Below, in pieces: positions 15,450 through 23,917 of a stretch of DNA of 39,062 bases. This DNA is from Lentisphaerota bacterium (lineage in GTDB: Bacteria; Verrucomicrobiota; Lentisphaeria; Victivallales; Victivallaceae): NCBI GenBank assembly GCA_015061575.1, contig SUWF01000027.1:1-39062 (forward strand), in the 5' to 3' direction. The translations under genes and the position numbers were made by a program. Under the pieces are notes generated by a model. That model ran no database searches. It was not told the DNA's origin and worked only from the letters and a program-made list of their open reading frames with translations. Within the stretch, counting starts at the first letter, position 1, and each line of letters starts with the position of its first letter.

Positions 15450-16544
15450 ATGAAGTGGATTTCAGGAAAAATAAAGTTTTTGCCGGTGTTGTTGGTCGTG
15501 AATATATTGATGATCTGGCCGCTCTCCGGCGATGAAGCCGCTGCCCGGGCAGCGTTCAATGCCGGGCTGGAAGCGCATAAGGCGCAGGATTATATTGAAG
15601 CAGCGGAACATTTTGCATCGGCGGAATTTCATGCAGTCAACAACGATTTGAAGTTCAAGGCCGCTTTGCGTGAAGCCGACAGCTACCGGGCCGCCGGATA
15701 CCGGGGCAAAGAGTACGAAACTTTGGAAAAGATCCTCAAACGTTATCCCACGCAGGCCAATTACAGCGAGCTGGTCGATCGGATCTTTGCCATCGGCGAT
15801 GCCTACTATCACGGTTACGCTGATCCGGCTTTCTGGAGTTTGCGCTTTATTCCCTGGCTGACCGATAAGAGCCGGATGGTCGAAATTTATAATTCTGCAC
15901 TCAAACATGCACCTTTTGCTCCGGCCGGAGCCAACGCCCGGCTGCGACTGGCGGTGCATTACCTTAACGAAGGCAACAATGAACCGGCGTTGAAGCTGCT
16001 GCGGGAGCTTATCCGCTGCTACCCGCAGAGCGAAGCTGCCCGCTACGGGATGCTGGAGCTGGGTAACGCTTTGAGCGAAATGTCTCTTGCCGGCGATGGC
16101 GACGGCAAAAACTTTGACGAAGCCATGAGCGTCTTTCAGGAATTCAGGAAACGCTATCCCAATCTCAGCGAAAATGAATGGGTGGAACAGTGCGAAAATG
16201 TCGCCCGCAGTGCCTACGCCAAAAGACTTTACAATATTGCCAGATTTTATCGCCGGGAAGGCCGCAACGAACCGGCCGAGCTCTATTTGCTGGATGTAAT
16301 CCGCCGTTTCCCCAACACAGAATCTGCGGTGGAAAGCGAAAAGTTACTGACTGAAATGGATAAAAGCTATTTCCCTGAACAGATCGCGCCGGAAATTCCC
16401 CCGGCTTATCCGAGCTATGAGTTGCTGAAGTTCCCCGAAGAACCCCGCAAGCTTTTGCTGGCTCCGGAAAACAGCAACGGCAGATTTTTGCTGCCGATCT
16501 ACGATCTTAACTTGAACAACAACAAAAACAAATCGGAAAAATAA
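15450..16544 (+). CDS. BamD-like TPR protein (outer membrane assembly)
   Basis: Probable BamD/YfiO-family protein, the TPR partner of BamA. After a hydrophobic N-terminus (MKWISGKIKFLPVLLVVNIL) come TPR-like segments: AAFNAGLEAHKAQDYIEAAEHF, ANARLRLAVHYLNEGNNEPALKLLRELIRCYPQSE, EAMSVFQEFRKRYPN and LYNIARFYRREGRNEPAELYLLDVIRRFPNT. The last pair is the pattern typical of BamD. Unusually, no lipobox cysteine follows the signal sequence, whereas BamD is normally a lipoprotein. The ATG at 15450 is favoured because GGGA lies 9 nt upstream; ATG 15441 is possible. 364 aa. It lies just before lptE. Confidence 0.7.
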   Translation: MKWISGKIKFLPVLLVVNILMIWPLSGDEAAARAAFNAGLEAHKAQDYIEAAEHFASAEFHAVNNDLKFKAALREADSYRAAGYRGKEYETLEKILKRYPTQANYSELVDRIFAIGDAYYHGYADPAFWSLRFIPWLTDKSRMVEIYNSALKHAPFAPAGANARLRLAVHYLNEGNNEPALKLLRELIRCYPQSEAARYGMLELGNALSEMSLAGDGDGKNFDEAMSVFQEFRKRYPNLSENEWVEQCENVARSAYAKRLYNIARFYRREGRNEPAELYLLDVIRRFPNTESAVESEKLLTEMDKSYFPEQIAPEIPPAYPSYELLKFPEEPRKLLLAPENSNGRFLLPIYDLNLNNNKNKSEK

Positions 16545-16599
16545 GCGATCAAATCGCTCAAATCAACAAGATTTCAAGCTTATCATAGGAGAAAAAATA

Positions 16600-17112
16600 A
16601 TGTTTGCCCAGCTTAAATATCTGTTATTGTTCAGTACTGCGCTGCTGCTGAGCGGCTGCGGATACCATGTGGGATTTCTCAAGCACCCGCAGCTTGATAC
16701 TCTGGCGGTAGCTCCGGCGGTCAACGAAACTGCTTTGTATAACGTGGCCAACGATATGCGTTTTATGATGTGCGAAGCCGTCGTGCAGGATGGTACTTAC
16801 AAACTTACGGACACCAAACGGGCCGACGCAATAATTTATTTGACCGTAAAGGAAGCGGCTTTTGCCGATGTGGGCGATGCTTCGGTGGAAGATGACGATA
16901 CTTACACGCCCTCGGAATGGAACGCCAAAGTGGAAGTCGATTACCGGGTGATCATTCCCGGTCAGGGCAAAGCGCTGTTGTCCGGTTCGGTGGCTGGCAG
17001 CGCCCGTTTTCAGGCGCCGGTGGATATTGAAGGCGGCCGCCAGCGGGCGGTGCGTCAGGCTTGCTATGTAGCTGCCCAACAGGTAGTATACGCCGTGACC
17101 GAAGGCTGGTAA
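16600..17112 (+). CDS. lptE: LPS-assembly lipoprotein LptE-like
   Basis: Outer-membrane lipoprotein that plugs LptD and helps deliver LPS to the cell surface. The signal peptide ends in a lipobox LLLSGC with Cys20, followed at once by GYH, the hallmark of LptE/RlpB. The body has the alternating pattern LDTLAVAPAVNET...DGTYKLTDTKRADAIIYLTV typical of the family, and a C-terminal helix RAVRQACYVAAQQVVYAV. 170 aa is normal. A ribosome-binding site TAGGAG lies upstream. It follows the BamD-like gene by 55 nt; lptD is not in view. Confidence 0.85.
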   Translation: MFAQLKYLLLFSTALLLSGCGYHVGFLKHPQLDTLAVAPAVNETALYNVANDMRFMMCEAVVQDGTYKLTDTKRADAIIYLTVKEAAFADVGDASVEDDDTYTPSEWNAKVEVDYRVIIPGQGKALLSGSVAGSARFQAPVDIEGGRQRAVRQACYVAAQQVVYAVTEGW

Positions 17113-17176
17113 TAACCATCTGGCAATCAAAAATATAACTGTCAGATAAAATATAACTGCCGCAATGGAGGTATTT

Positions 17177-18913
17177 ATGAACGCACCATTTGATTTCAGC
17201 CGCAAACTTGCGGAATTGAGTATTGAAGAAAAAATCGCTCAGAAATTGGTCTTTGGCTGGTGCGGCTCTATCATTGATACTTCACTGCTGCGTTTTATTG
17301 ATCAATACGGTCTGGGCGGTCTGCGGGTAACGCAAAATGGCGCCCGCAAAGCCGATGCCCGCTACAAGCTTGCCGATATCAATAAGGATGCGTCCGCGCC
17401 GGCGGCGGGCTCCGACAGTTGGGATCTGCCGCTGGAATGGGGCGAAAAAACTCTGGATATAAGTATCCCGGCGCCGATGATCCCCGGCAGCAGCTACGCC
17501 CGGCTGCTGAATGTTTACAAAAAACGGGCCTTTGAGCGCAATGGACTGGTATTGCATGCTGTAGCTGATTTTGAGGGGGCGACCAACAACTTTCCGGCGC
17601 CTTATCTGATCAGTCCGCCCAACGCTATGAGTTTGGGCAAGTTGGGCGATTACGATTTGGTCGAACGGCTCTACCGGGCGATGGCCCGCCAGCTCAAGGC
17701 GATCGGGATCGACTGGATCCACTCGCCGGTGGCCGATGTAAATGTCAATCCGGAAAATCCGGAGATATCCACCCGCAGTTTCGGCAGCGATCCCCATACA
17801 GTTACTGCCGGCTGCCGGGCGTTGATCAAAGGCTGTACCGCGTCGGGGTTGATCACCAGCATGAAGCATTTTCCCGGCCGCGGTGATTCCATGGAAGATG
17901 CGCACTTCAGTGTGCCGTCGGTGGATCTTAAGCTGGATTTGCTGGAAGCTTTGCACACTTCGCCTTACCGCACGCTGATCGCCGAAGGCATTGTGCCGTC
18001 GATCATGCTGGCGCACACGGTGTATCCGGCGTTGGATGATTCCGGCGATATAGCGACCTGTTCGGGCAGGATCGTTACGGATTATCTGCGTAAAGAATTG
18101 GGGTTTGATGGCGTTATTACCAGTGACTCGCTGACGATGGGCGGTTTGATCAATAAATATTCTTTGACCGAAGCGTGCATATTAAGTACGCTTGCCGGAG
18201 GCGATCTGCTGCTGATGAAGGCCGAAAATGCCATGCGCAGCAAAGTTCATGAAGCTTTGGTCAATGCCGTAAAGAGCGGCCGGATCCCGGAAGATATGAT
18301 CGATGAAAGCTTGATAAGGATTTGGAAACTCAAGGCCCGATTCGGTCTTTTTGAAAATGCCAATCTGACCGATGATACTCAGTGCGAAGCTATTGTGGCC
18401 GAACCCGCCGCCCGGGCCGTGGGGCGGGAAGCTGCCGTAAGGGTGTTGAATGTGCTGCGCAATGAAGATCAACTCTGGCCGCTGGATAAACAGTGCCGTC
18501 TGCTGGTTGTCGAACATGTGACCGATAACCACACCCGGCGCAATCAGTTCTGGAATTATCCGGGGATACTCAATGAATTTTTGCTGAAATATACCGAAAA
18601 TTACACCTATGTGGAGTATCAGCCCGCCAAAGAATCCCGCACCTGGGAATATCTGGAAAAGTTGATCCCCATGTGCGACAAGATCCTGCTGCTGGGCGAT
18701 TACGACCGCAGCTGCCCCGGCAAAGCGACCCGGACATTTGTTGAAAAGGTCATAAATCGCGGCAAACCGGTGATTTATGCCACCAGCAATCCTTATCGGG
18801 AACTGATGATCCCCGATAACGCAAGGAATGTGATCTTTACCGGCGGGATCATGCACGAACAGTACGAAGCTCTGGTCGATTTTCTGTTCGGTGCGCTGGA
18901 TGAGTTGAAATAA
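17177..18913 (+). CDS. Glycoside hydrolase family 3 protein (beta-N-acetylglucosaminidase, NagZ-like)
   Basis: Probable beta-N-acetylhexosaminidase, acting on GlcNAc-anhydroMurNAc peptides in peptidoglycan recycling or on other GlcNAc glycosides. The GH3 core shows GIDWIHSPVADVNVNPENP, STRSFGSDP, the NagZ-type loop KHFPGRGDSMEDAH (about residue 230) carrying the Asp-His pair, and the nucleophile Asp in ITSDSLTMGGL (about 315). It is 578 aa, well above the roughly 340 of E. coli NagZ. The extra C-terminal domain (ILLLGDYDRSCPGKATRTF) resembles two-domain GH3 enzymes. The ATG at 17177 is chosen for the TGGAGG upstream. No signal peptide is seen, suggesting a cytoplasmic location. Confidence 0.85.
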   Translation: MNAPFDFSRKLAELSIEEKIAQKLVFGWCGSIIDTSLLRFIDQYGLGGLRVTQNGARKADARYKLADINKDASAPAAGSDSWDLPLEWGEKTLDISIPAPMIPGSSYARLLNVYKKRAFERNGLVLHAVADFEGATNNFPAPYLISPPNAMSLGKLGDYDLVERLYRAMARQLKAIGIDWIHSPVADVNVNPENPEISTRSFGSDPHTVTAGCRALIKGCTASGLITSMKHFPGRGDSMEDAHFSVPSVDLKLDLLEALHTSPYRTLIAEGIVPSIMLAHTVYPALDDSGDIATCSGRIVTDYLRKELGFDGVITSDSLTMGGLINKYSLTEACILSTLAGGDLLLMKAENAMRSKVHEALVNAVKSGRIPEDMIDESLIRIWKLKARFGLFENANLTDDTQCEAIVAEPAARAVGREAAVRVLNVLRNEDQLWPLDKQCRLLVVEHVTDNHTRRNQFWNYPGILNEFLLKYTENYTYVEYQPAKESRTWEYLEKLIPMCDKILLLGDYDRSCPGKATRTFVEKVINRGKPVIYATSNPYRELMIPDNARNVIFTGGIMHEQYEALVDFLFGALDELK

Positions 18914-18921
18914 TACGCAAC

Positions 18922-20298
18922 TCAGGCTTGCCCGGTCAGCTGCCGGGCAAAATCCATAAGCGTGTTGTCCCGGGCGCCCATTACCAGTATCAGGTCATTG
19001 ACGGCGGCCTGACTTTGCAGCAGTTTTTGCGCTGCCGGACGGCTTTCCCACAGTTCAAGCGGCGCTGCCGGATAGAGTTTTTTCCAGTTTTCCAGCACTT
19101 CCGAAGCGTGGGGAGAAAAGCTGGAAGTCCCTCCGGCATAATATGGTTCGGCCAGCATAAAGCGGTCGCTGCTGCGCAAAACCGCTGCCAGTTGACGGCC
19201 TAATTCCTGCTGCATAAACCCCAGCGGCCCGTAGCCGTGGGGCTGAAACAATATCCACAATCTGCCATCCGGACAAAGTTCCTGCGCCGCAGCGATCATG
19301 TTGGTGACTTTTTCCGGATTATGAGCGTAGTCATCGTAAACTGCGCAGCCTTTGGCGGTACGGCCCTTGAAGTCAAACCGGCGGGCTACTCCGTGGGTAT
19401 TCAAGGCGGCATTCAGGGCGTCTTCCGGTGCAAACTGCATGAGTTTAAGCAGTTCCCAGGCGGCCGATACGTTGGCGGCGGTATGGCGGCCCGGCGAGGG
19501 CAGCTGCCGGAACACGCCATCGCCGAAATCTGCGGAACTTACCCCGTTGCCGCTGCGGTAGTTGACAGGAGTATTAAAAACTCTTACTGTCAGATCGCTG
19601 CGCAGCTCTTTATTGATCAAATCGTAGACTTCCTGCTGCAGAACGGCGCCTTTTTGTGCTTGATTTACAAAAGCTGCAAACATTTCAGCGAGTTCAGCTT
19701 TGGGGTAATGATCGGTACCGATGTTCAGCACTATGGCGTAGTCCGGGTGGAATGCCAGCAGACTTTTGTCGCTTTCGTCGGCTTCAAAGATCAGTGCGCC
19801 GGAACCGGGGCGGTAGTTGCCGGGGTAATTGTTTTGCGCAAAAGCTTTGATCATGCCGCCATTGATGCTTTCAGCATCGCCGTTGAGATTGCAGAGTGCT
19901 TCAGCGATCAGAGCGGTAGTGGAGGTTTTGCCGCAGCTGCCAGCCACGGCCACAGATACTTTTCCGGCGGCAGCGGAACGTTCCACGATCAGATCCCGCA
20001 GTGCCGCCGCCCGGTGGATGCGTTCAATGCCGCAGCTGGCTGCAAAGTCCGGATTGCTCTCTTCGATGGCTGTGGAATAGATCACGGCATCCACCGGCGG
20101 ATTGCCGGGGGCAAAACAGCTGCCGTCCTGTGGAAAAAGTTCAATGCCTTGAGCTTGCAGCATGGCTTTGAGGGACGAATTTTCCGGATTTTCCAACGCC
20201 CGGTCGCTGCCGGAAACTTTTATATCCATAGCGGCGGCAAACTGCGCCAATGCACTCATGCCGATGCCGCAAATACCGACTATATGCCAGCTTTTCAT
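18922..20298 (-). CDS. Mur ligase family protein, MurC-like (UDP-N-acetylmuramate-L-alanine ligase)
   Basis: ATP-dependent ligase of cytoplasmic peptidoglycan synthesis or recycling. Motifs in order: HIVGICGIGMSALAQ (MurC/Mpl-type N-terminal nucleotide fold), P-loop GSCGKTSTTALI, FEADESDKSLL, LNIGTDHYPKAE and YDDYAHNPEKVTNMI. The last three are MurC-type. The P-loop departs from the usual GTHGKT of MurC, and GICG is Mpl-like, so Mpl or a divergent paralogue is possible. 458 aa from ATG 20298, with TGGAG upstream; the longer frame to 20397 would overlap the lipoprotein gene. It follows that gene by 25 nt and converges on the GH3 gene. Confidence 0.8.
   Translation of the reverse strand: MKSWHIVGICGIGMSALAQFAAAMDIKVSGSDRALENPENSSLKAMLQAQGIELFPQDGSCFAPGNPPVDAVIYSTAIEESNPDFAASCGIERIHRAAALRDLIVERSAAAGKVSVAVAGSCGKTSTTALIAEALCNLNGDAESINGGMIKAFAQNNYPGNYRPGSGALIFEADESDKSLLAFHPDYAIVLNIGTDHYPKAELAEMFAAFVNQAQKGAVLQQEVYDLINKELRSDLTVRVFNTPVNYRSGNGVSSADFGDGVFRQLPSPGRHTAANVSAAWELLKLMQFAPEDALNAALNTHGVARRFDFKGRTAKGCAVYDDYAHNPEKVTNMIAAAQELCPDGRLWILFQPHGYGPLGFMQQELGRQLAAVLRSSDRFMLAEPYYAGGTSSFSPHASEVLENWKKLYPAAPLELWESRPAAQKLLQSQAAVNDLILVMGARDNTLMDFARQLTGQA
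18928..18950. terminator. Perfect 8-bp stem-loop at a convergent junction
   Basis: TTGCCCGG (18928-18935), a 7-nt loop, CCGGGCAA (18943-18950). It lies in the last codons of the MurC-like gene, 15 nt beyond the GH3 stop. No U-tract is present on either strand. Same layout as 7331-7355. Confidence 0.4.
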
Positions 20299-20323
20299 CT
20301 TGTTTTGCGCTCCATATAAAAAG

Positions 20324-20905
20324 TTACCGGGCGTGGACCATAAAGCGTTTGCTTTTGATCTTGAACGTGTTGAGATTGGTGGCCAGATAGACTTCAAAAC
20401 TGGCTTGTTCGCCCGGATTCAAATTGCCGGTAAACGGCAGCGTGACCGTCAGCATGGCCCGGTTGCCGGGGCGGAGGCGCAGTTCGGCATGGCGGGGCAA
20501 CGGTTTGAGCGGGATCGCCACTTTGTAACTTTTAAACGGCGTATGCTTATCCAGCGGCCGGTCGGCAGGAACCTGCCGGTAATAGACTGCAAAGTTGTAT
20601 TGGTCGATCATGTACCACTCTTTGATGCAGAGTTCCCGGCGGCTTTCGTTGATCAGCTGCACATCCAGTTCCAGCGGAGTACCGGCCACGGCGGGTACAT
20701 CCAGCGGAACAGCTAACTCGCATCCGGCAGCGGATATTTGTTCATAGACGATCTTTTCCGGACGTTTGAGTTTGACGTGGCCGTAAGAATCTTCATCGAT
20801 TTGGGGCGTGCTGCTGCAGCCGGTCAAACCGAGTGCCAGCGCCAGCAAACCTGCTGCGCTGCAGCTCAATGCGGAACGGACAAAAAAATGTTTACTTAAA
20901 TCCAT
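20324..20905 (-). CDS. Putative lipoprotein of unknown function
   Basis: Not recognised by family. The N-terminus is a lipoprotein signal: Lys5 and Arg10, a hydrophobic stretch, then the lipobox LTGC with Cys30. The mature part is short and rich in beta-type sequence: LELDVQLINESRRELCIKEW, LRLRPGNRAMLTVTLPF, ASFEVYLATNLNTF. This is consistent with an immunoglobulin-like or YcfL-type fold, but that is only a pattern impression. CAGGAG lies 8 nt before the ATG. It is the first gene of a two-gene unit with the MurC-like ligase, suggesting an envelope role. Confidence 0.8.
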   Translation of the reverse strand: MDLSKHFFVRSALSCSAAGLLALALGLTGCSSTPQIDEDSYGHVKLKRPEKIVYEQISAAGCELAVPLDVPAVAGTPLELDVQLINESRRELCIKEWYMIDQYNFAVYYRQVPADRPLDKHTPFKSYKVAIPLKPLPRHAELRLRPGNRAMLTVTLPFTGNLNPGEQASFEVYLATNLNTFKIKSKRFMVHAR

Positions 20906-20935
20906 AAAAACTGCTCCTGTTTGTATTTGTGCATT

Positions 20936-20964
20936 AAGTTAGCACCGTTTTGTGATTTCTGCAA
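20936..20964 (-). promoter_or_regulatory. Promoter of the lipoprotein/Mur ligase unit
   Basis: Minus strand TTGCAG (20959-20964), a 17-nt spacer, TAACTT (20936-20941). The -10 match is weak. The leader would be about 25 nt. Confidence 0.35.
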
Positions 20965-21006
20965 CTTGTGCAAGCGTAATAATTGCGCTTTTCCGGGGTG
21001 GTAAAT

Positions 21007-21035
21007 TTGCTTTTCTGGGGTTTTGGCTGTATTAT
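21007..21035 (+). promoter_or_regulatory. Promoter of the Aas-like gene
   Basis: TTGCTT (21007-21012), a 17-nt spacer, TATTAT (21030-21035); TATACT at 21035-21040 is an alternative -10. The leader of about 84 nt contains a small hairpin GGTCT-GCG-AGACC at 21075-21087. Confidence 0.4.
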
Positions 21036-21125
21036 ATACTAAAGAAGTGATTTCGACTCCTTAAAAGTAAATGTGGTCTGCGAGACCTCAGAATATAAAA
21101 ATAACGGTTTTTCCGGTTTATAAAT

Positions 21126-23867
21126 ATGAAAAGAAAATTGAATACAGATGGACAGGTCGGCTGGATAGCGTGGGGAACACTGATAATTTGTCTGGCGGCT
21201 CAGTTCGTCATTTTGAGCAAAAGCTTGCATGAAGCTTTCGGTTGGGAGTGGGGGATAGCGGTGGTGGCCGCTTCGGTCACGGCCGGATTGATAACTGCTG
21301 CCCGGTCACACCGGTTCGGACTGCTGACCGGTTTGACTTTGCCGGTGATTTTTGGGCTGGCGCTGGCGTTGGAGTGGACTACCAGCAACAGTCTGGCGTG
21401 GCGGACGGCCGGGCTGGGCATGAGCATATATCTTACACTGGTCGGCGGCCGGGTGGCAATGTATCTTATTTACATCGATCAGCGCAGCCGGGAGCGCAAC
21501 AGCTGGCTTTTTACTTGCGTAGCGCTGCTGCCGGTGGTGCTGGTGATGATATTCAAACTCAACTGGCAGGATATAAGTCACATTCCGCACGGCTTGGAGT
21601 TGTGGTCGCAGCGTATATTGATCGCCTGGGGTATGTTCGTTGTGCTCTGGCGCCCGGAACTGCTGTTGAGATTGCTGACGTTCATTTTGTGCAACACCTT
21701 TTACCACTTGCGTTTGGAACATGCTGACCGCCTGCCGGACTACGGGCCGGTTTTGATCGTGTCCAATCATGTGTCGTTTTTGGATGCGCTATTTATCATG
21801 GGGCTCAAGGCCCGCAAGGTTACGATCCTTATCCACCGGAACTTCTACCGGATGCCCGGGTTCAATATCTTTTTCCGCTGGATCGGAGCTTTGGAAGTGC
21901 CTAATGCCAACCGGCCCAAGGAAATGCAGCATTTTTTCGCCCGGGTGCATAAAGTTCTGGAGCGCGGTGGGGTGGTCTGTATGTTCCCGGAAGGCGAAAT
22001 TTCCAGCAACGGCGTCATGCAGGAATTCAAAGGCGGCGTGGCGGCGATGCTGCCGGATAAGAATATCCCGGTCATCCCCATACACTTGAGTATGCTCTGG
22101 GGCAGTTTGTTCCGGATCCATCAGGGACATTTACGTTTTATCAAGCCGCACAAACTGCCGATCCCGGCCACTGTTTATGTGGGCGAACCGATCCCGTCGG
22201 ATTGGAGCGGGTTCCGGATTTGGCAGAAGATCGGCGAGCTGGGTGCCGAGGCTGAAATGCCGCTGATACCCGGCGAAAAAACGATCCATCACCGCTTCCT
22301 CAAACGGGCCAAACAGCATCCGCTGCAGGTTACCTTCCGGGATTTTGACGAAGAAAAAAAACGCAACAACTTCCAGTTTCTCTGTCAGGCGGTGCTGCTG
22401 AGCAAAAAACTCCGGCAAATTGCAGCGCAGCGCAACGATAACGAACCGAATATGGGGATCATGCTGCCCAACGGCACCAACACGGCCACTGCATTGCTGG
22501 CGCTCTGGTTTGCCGACCGCAAAGCAGCGATGATCAACTACACCACCGGCAGCGAGGCCATGCAGAAAATGCGCTCCAAAGCCAAGCTCAAAACGATCGT
22601 TACCAGCCGGGCTTTGCTGGAAAAACTCAAGATGGAACCGCTGGAGGAGATGGTTTTTCTGGAAGATATTTTTGCTGCGATCACTCCCGGCGAAAAACTC
22701 CGCAACTTCTGGCAGATACTGCTGATACCGCATTGGCTTTTGATCCGGTTGATCGCGCCGGGTTCCTGGCGGGGCGTTTGTGACTGCGCTGCGATATTGT
22801 TTTCCAGCGGTTCGACCGGATTGCCCAAAGGGGTGATGCTTTCGCACCACAACCTCAACAGCAATATCATCAGCTTCTGGCGCGAGATCGCCTGGCGGCC
22901 GGATGACAGCGTTTTAGGTAATCTGCCGCTTTTTCATGCATTCGGCTTGATGACCAACTTCTGCTTCCCGGCGGTAACTGGTACCGAGGTGGTATTTGTG
23001 CCCAATCCGTTGGATGGCAAGGCGGTATGTCAGACGATCAAAGCGAATAAAATAACTTTGATGCTGGCCACGCCGACCTTTTTGCAAAGTTATCTCAAAT
23101 ATGCTACAGTGGAAGATTTTTCGTCGCTGCGGCTGGTGATCGCCGGAGCTGAAAAACTGCAGAAAAAACTTTTTGAACGGGTCAAGACCATCACCGGATT
23201 GAACATCGTTGAAGCGTATGGCGCAACCGAAATGAGCCCGATCGTGTCGATCAATATATCCAGTTCGCTCTTTACATTGGGCAAAGAATCCGGCCCTTAC
23301 GGCAGCATCGGCGTGCCTATGCCGGGGGTGGCGGTGCGCATAATTGATCCGGAAACCGGCGAAGAATTGGGCGAAAATGAACAGGGCTTGCTCTATTGCA
23401 AAGGGGCAACGGTGATGCTGGGCTATCTGGATGACCCGGAAGCTACCAGCAAGGCGATCACTCCCGATGGCTACTACAACACCAACGATATAGCCACAGT
23501 TGACCGCAACGGCTGCATCCGCATTGTCGGCCGCATGACCCGTTTCAGCAAGATCGCCGGCGAAATGGTTCCGCACGAAATGATCGAACGCAAGCTCGAA
23601 GAACTCGGTCATTTGGATAATATGGTGGCTGTGGCCGCCAGACCGGATGAACGCAAAGGCGAACAGCTGGTGGTCTTTTACACCAAAGATGCGCAGTTCG
23701 ATAAAACTGAGCTGCTGCAGAAAATGCGCAATGCCGGATTGCCGAATCTGTGGATCCCCCGGGCGGATTGCTTCTTTGAGATCGACGCTCTGCCCATGCT
23801 CGGCAACGGCAAAAAAGATCTTAAACGTATTCAGCAAATGGGCCGGGAGCTGGCTCCGGCTGATTGA
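21126..23867 (+). CDS. Aas-like bifunctional acyltransferase / acyl-ACP synthetase with membrane N-terminus
   Basis: Probably re-acylates lysophospholipids and activates free fatty acids. At 913 aa it has three parts. Residues 1-190 are hydrophobic with several predicted membrane segments. A PlsC-type acyltransferase domain follows, with NHVSFLDAL (His-X4-Asp, about 213-219) and FPEGEIS (about 286). Then an AMP-forming ligase domain has ILFSSGSTGLPKGVMLSH (about 558), VEAYGATEMSP (about 697), a GYYNTNDIATVDRNG-type hinge region and a C-terminal GNGKKDLKR. E. coli Aas is about 720 aa and has the last two parts. The start lacks a clear ribosome-binding site. Acyl substrates cannot be read from sequence. 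Confidence 0.88.
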   Translation: MKRKLNTDGQVGWIAWGTLIICLAAQFVILSKSLHEAFGWEWGIAVVAASVTAGLITAARSHRFGLLTGLTLPVIFGLALALEWTTSNSLAWRTAGLGMSIYLTLVGGRVAMYLIYIDQRSRERNSWLFTCVALLPVVLVMIFKLNWQDISHIPHGLELWSQRILIAWGMFVVLWRPELLLRLLTFILCNTFYHLRLEHADRLPDYGPVLIVSNHVSFLDALFIMGLKARKVTILIHRNFYRMPGFNIFFRWIGALEVPNANRPKEMQHFFARVHKVLERGGVVCMFPEGEISSNGVMQEFKGGVAAMLPDKNIPVIPIHLSMLWGSLFRIHQGHLRFIKPHKLPIPATVYVGEPIPSDWSGFRIWQKIGELGAEAEMPLIPGEKTIHHRFLKRAKQHPLQVTFRDFDEEKKRNNFQFLCQAVLLSKKLRQIAAQRNDNEPNMGIMLPNGTNTATALLALWFADRKAAMINYTTGSEAMQKMRSKAKLKTIVTSRALLEKLKMEPLEEMVFLEDIFAAITPGEKLRNFWQILLIPHWLLIRLIAPGSWRGVCDCAAILFSSGSTGLPKGVMLSHHNLNSNIISFWREIAWRPDDSVLGNLPLFHAFGLMTNFCFPAVTGTEVVFVPNPLDGKAVCQTIKANKITLMLATPTFLQSYLKYATVEDFSSLRLVIAGAEKLQKKLFERVKTITGLNIVEAYGATEMSPIVSINISSSLFTLGKESGPYGSIGVPMPGVAVRIIDPETGEELGENEQGLLYCKGATVMLGYLDDPEATSKAITPDGYYNTNDIATVDRNGCIRIVGRMTRFSKIAGEMVPHEMIERKLEELGHLDNMVAVAARPDERKGEQLVVFYTKDAQFDKTELLQKMRNAGLPNLWIPRADCFFEIDALPMLGNGKKDLKRIQQMGRELAPAD

Positions 23868-23917
23868 ATATTATCGGCAAATAAATAACTTGTTAAAATA
23901 ATAAAAGGATGAAAGAA

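Noticed and set aside
16544..16558. Small stem-loop AGCGAT-CAA-ATCGCT after the BamD-like gene as a terminator
   Set aside because: Only 6 bp with no T-run, and lptE follows 42 nt later in the same direction; probably read through.
21075..21087. GGTCT-GCG-AGACC in the leader of the Aas-like gene as an operator or riboswitch
   Set aside because: Five-bp arms are too short to distinguish from chance, and no riboswitch consensus is seen.
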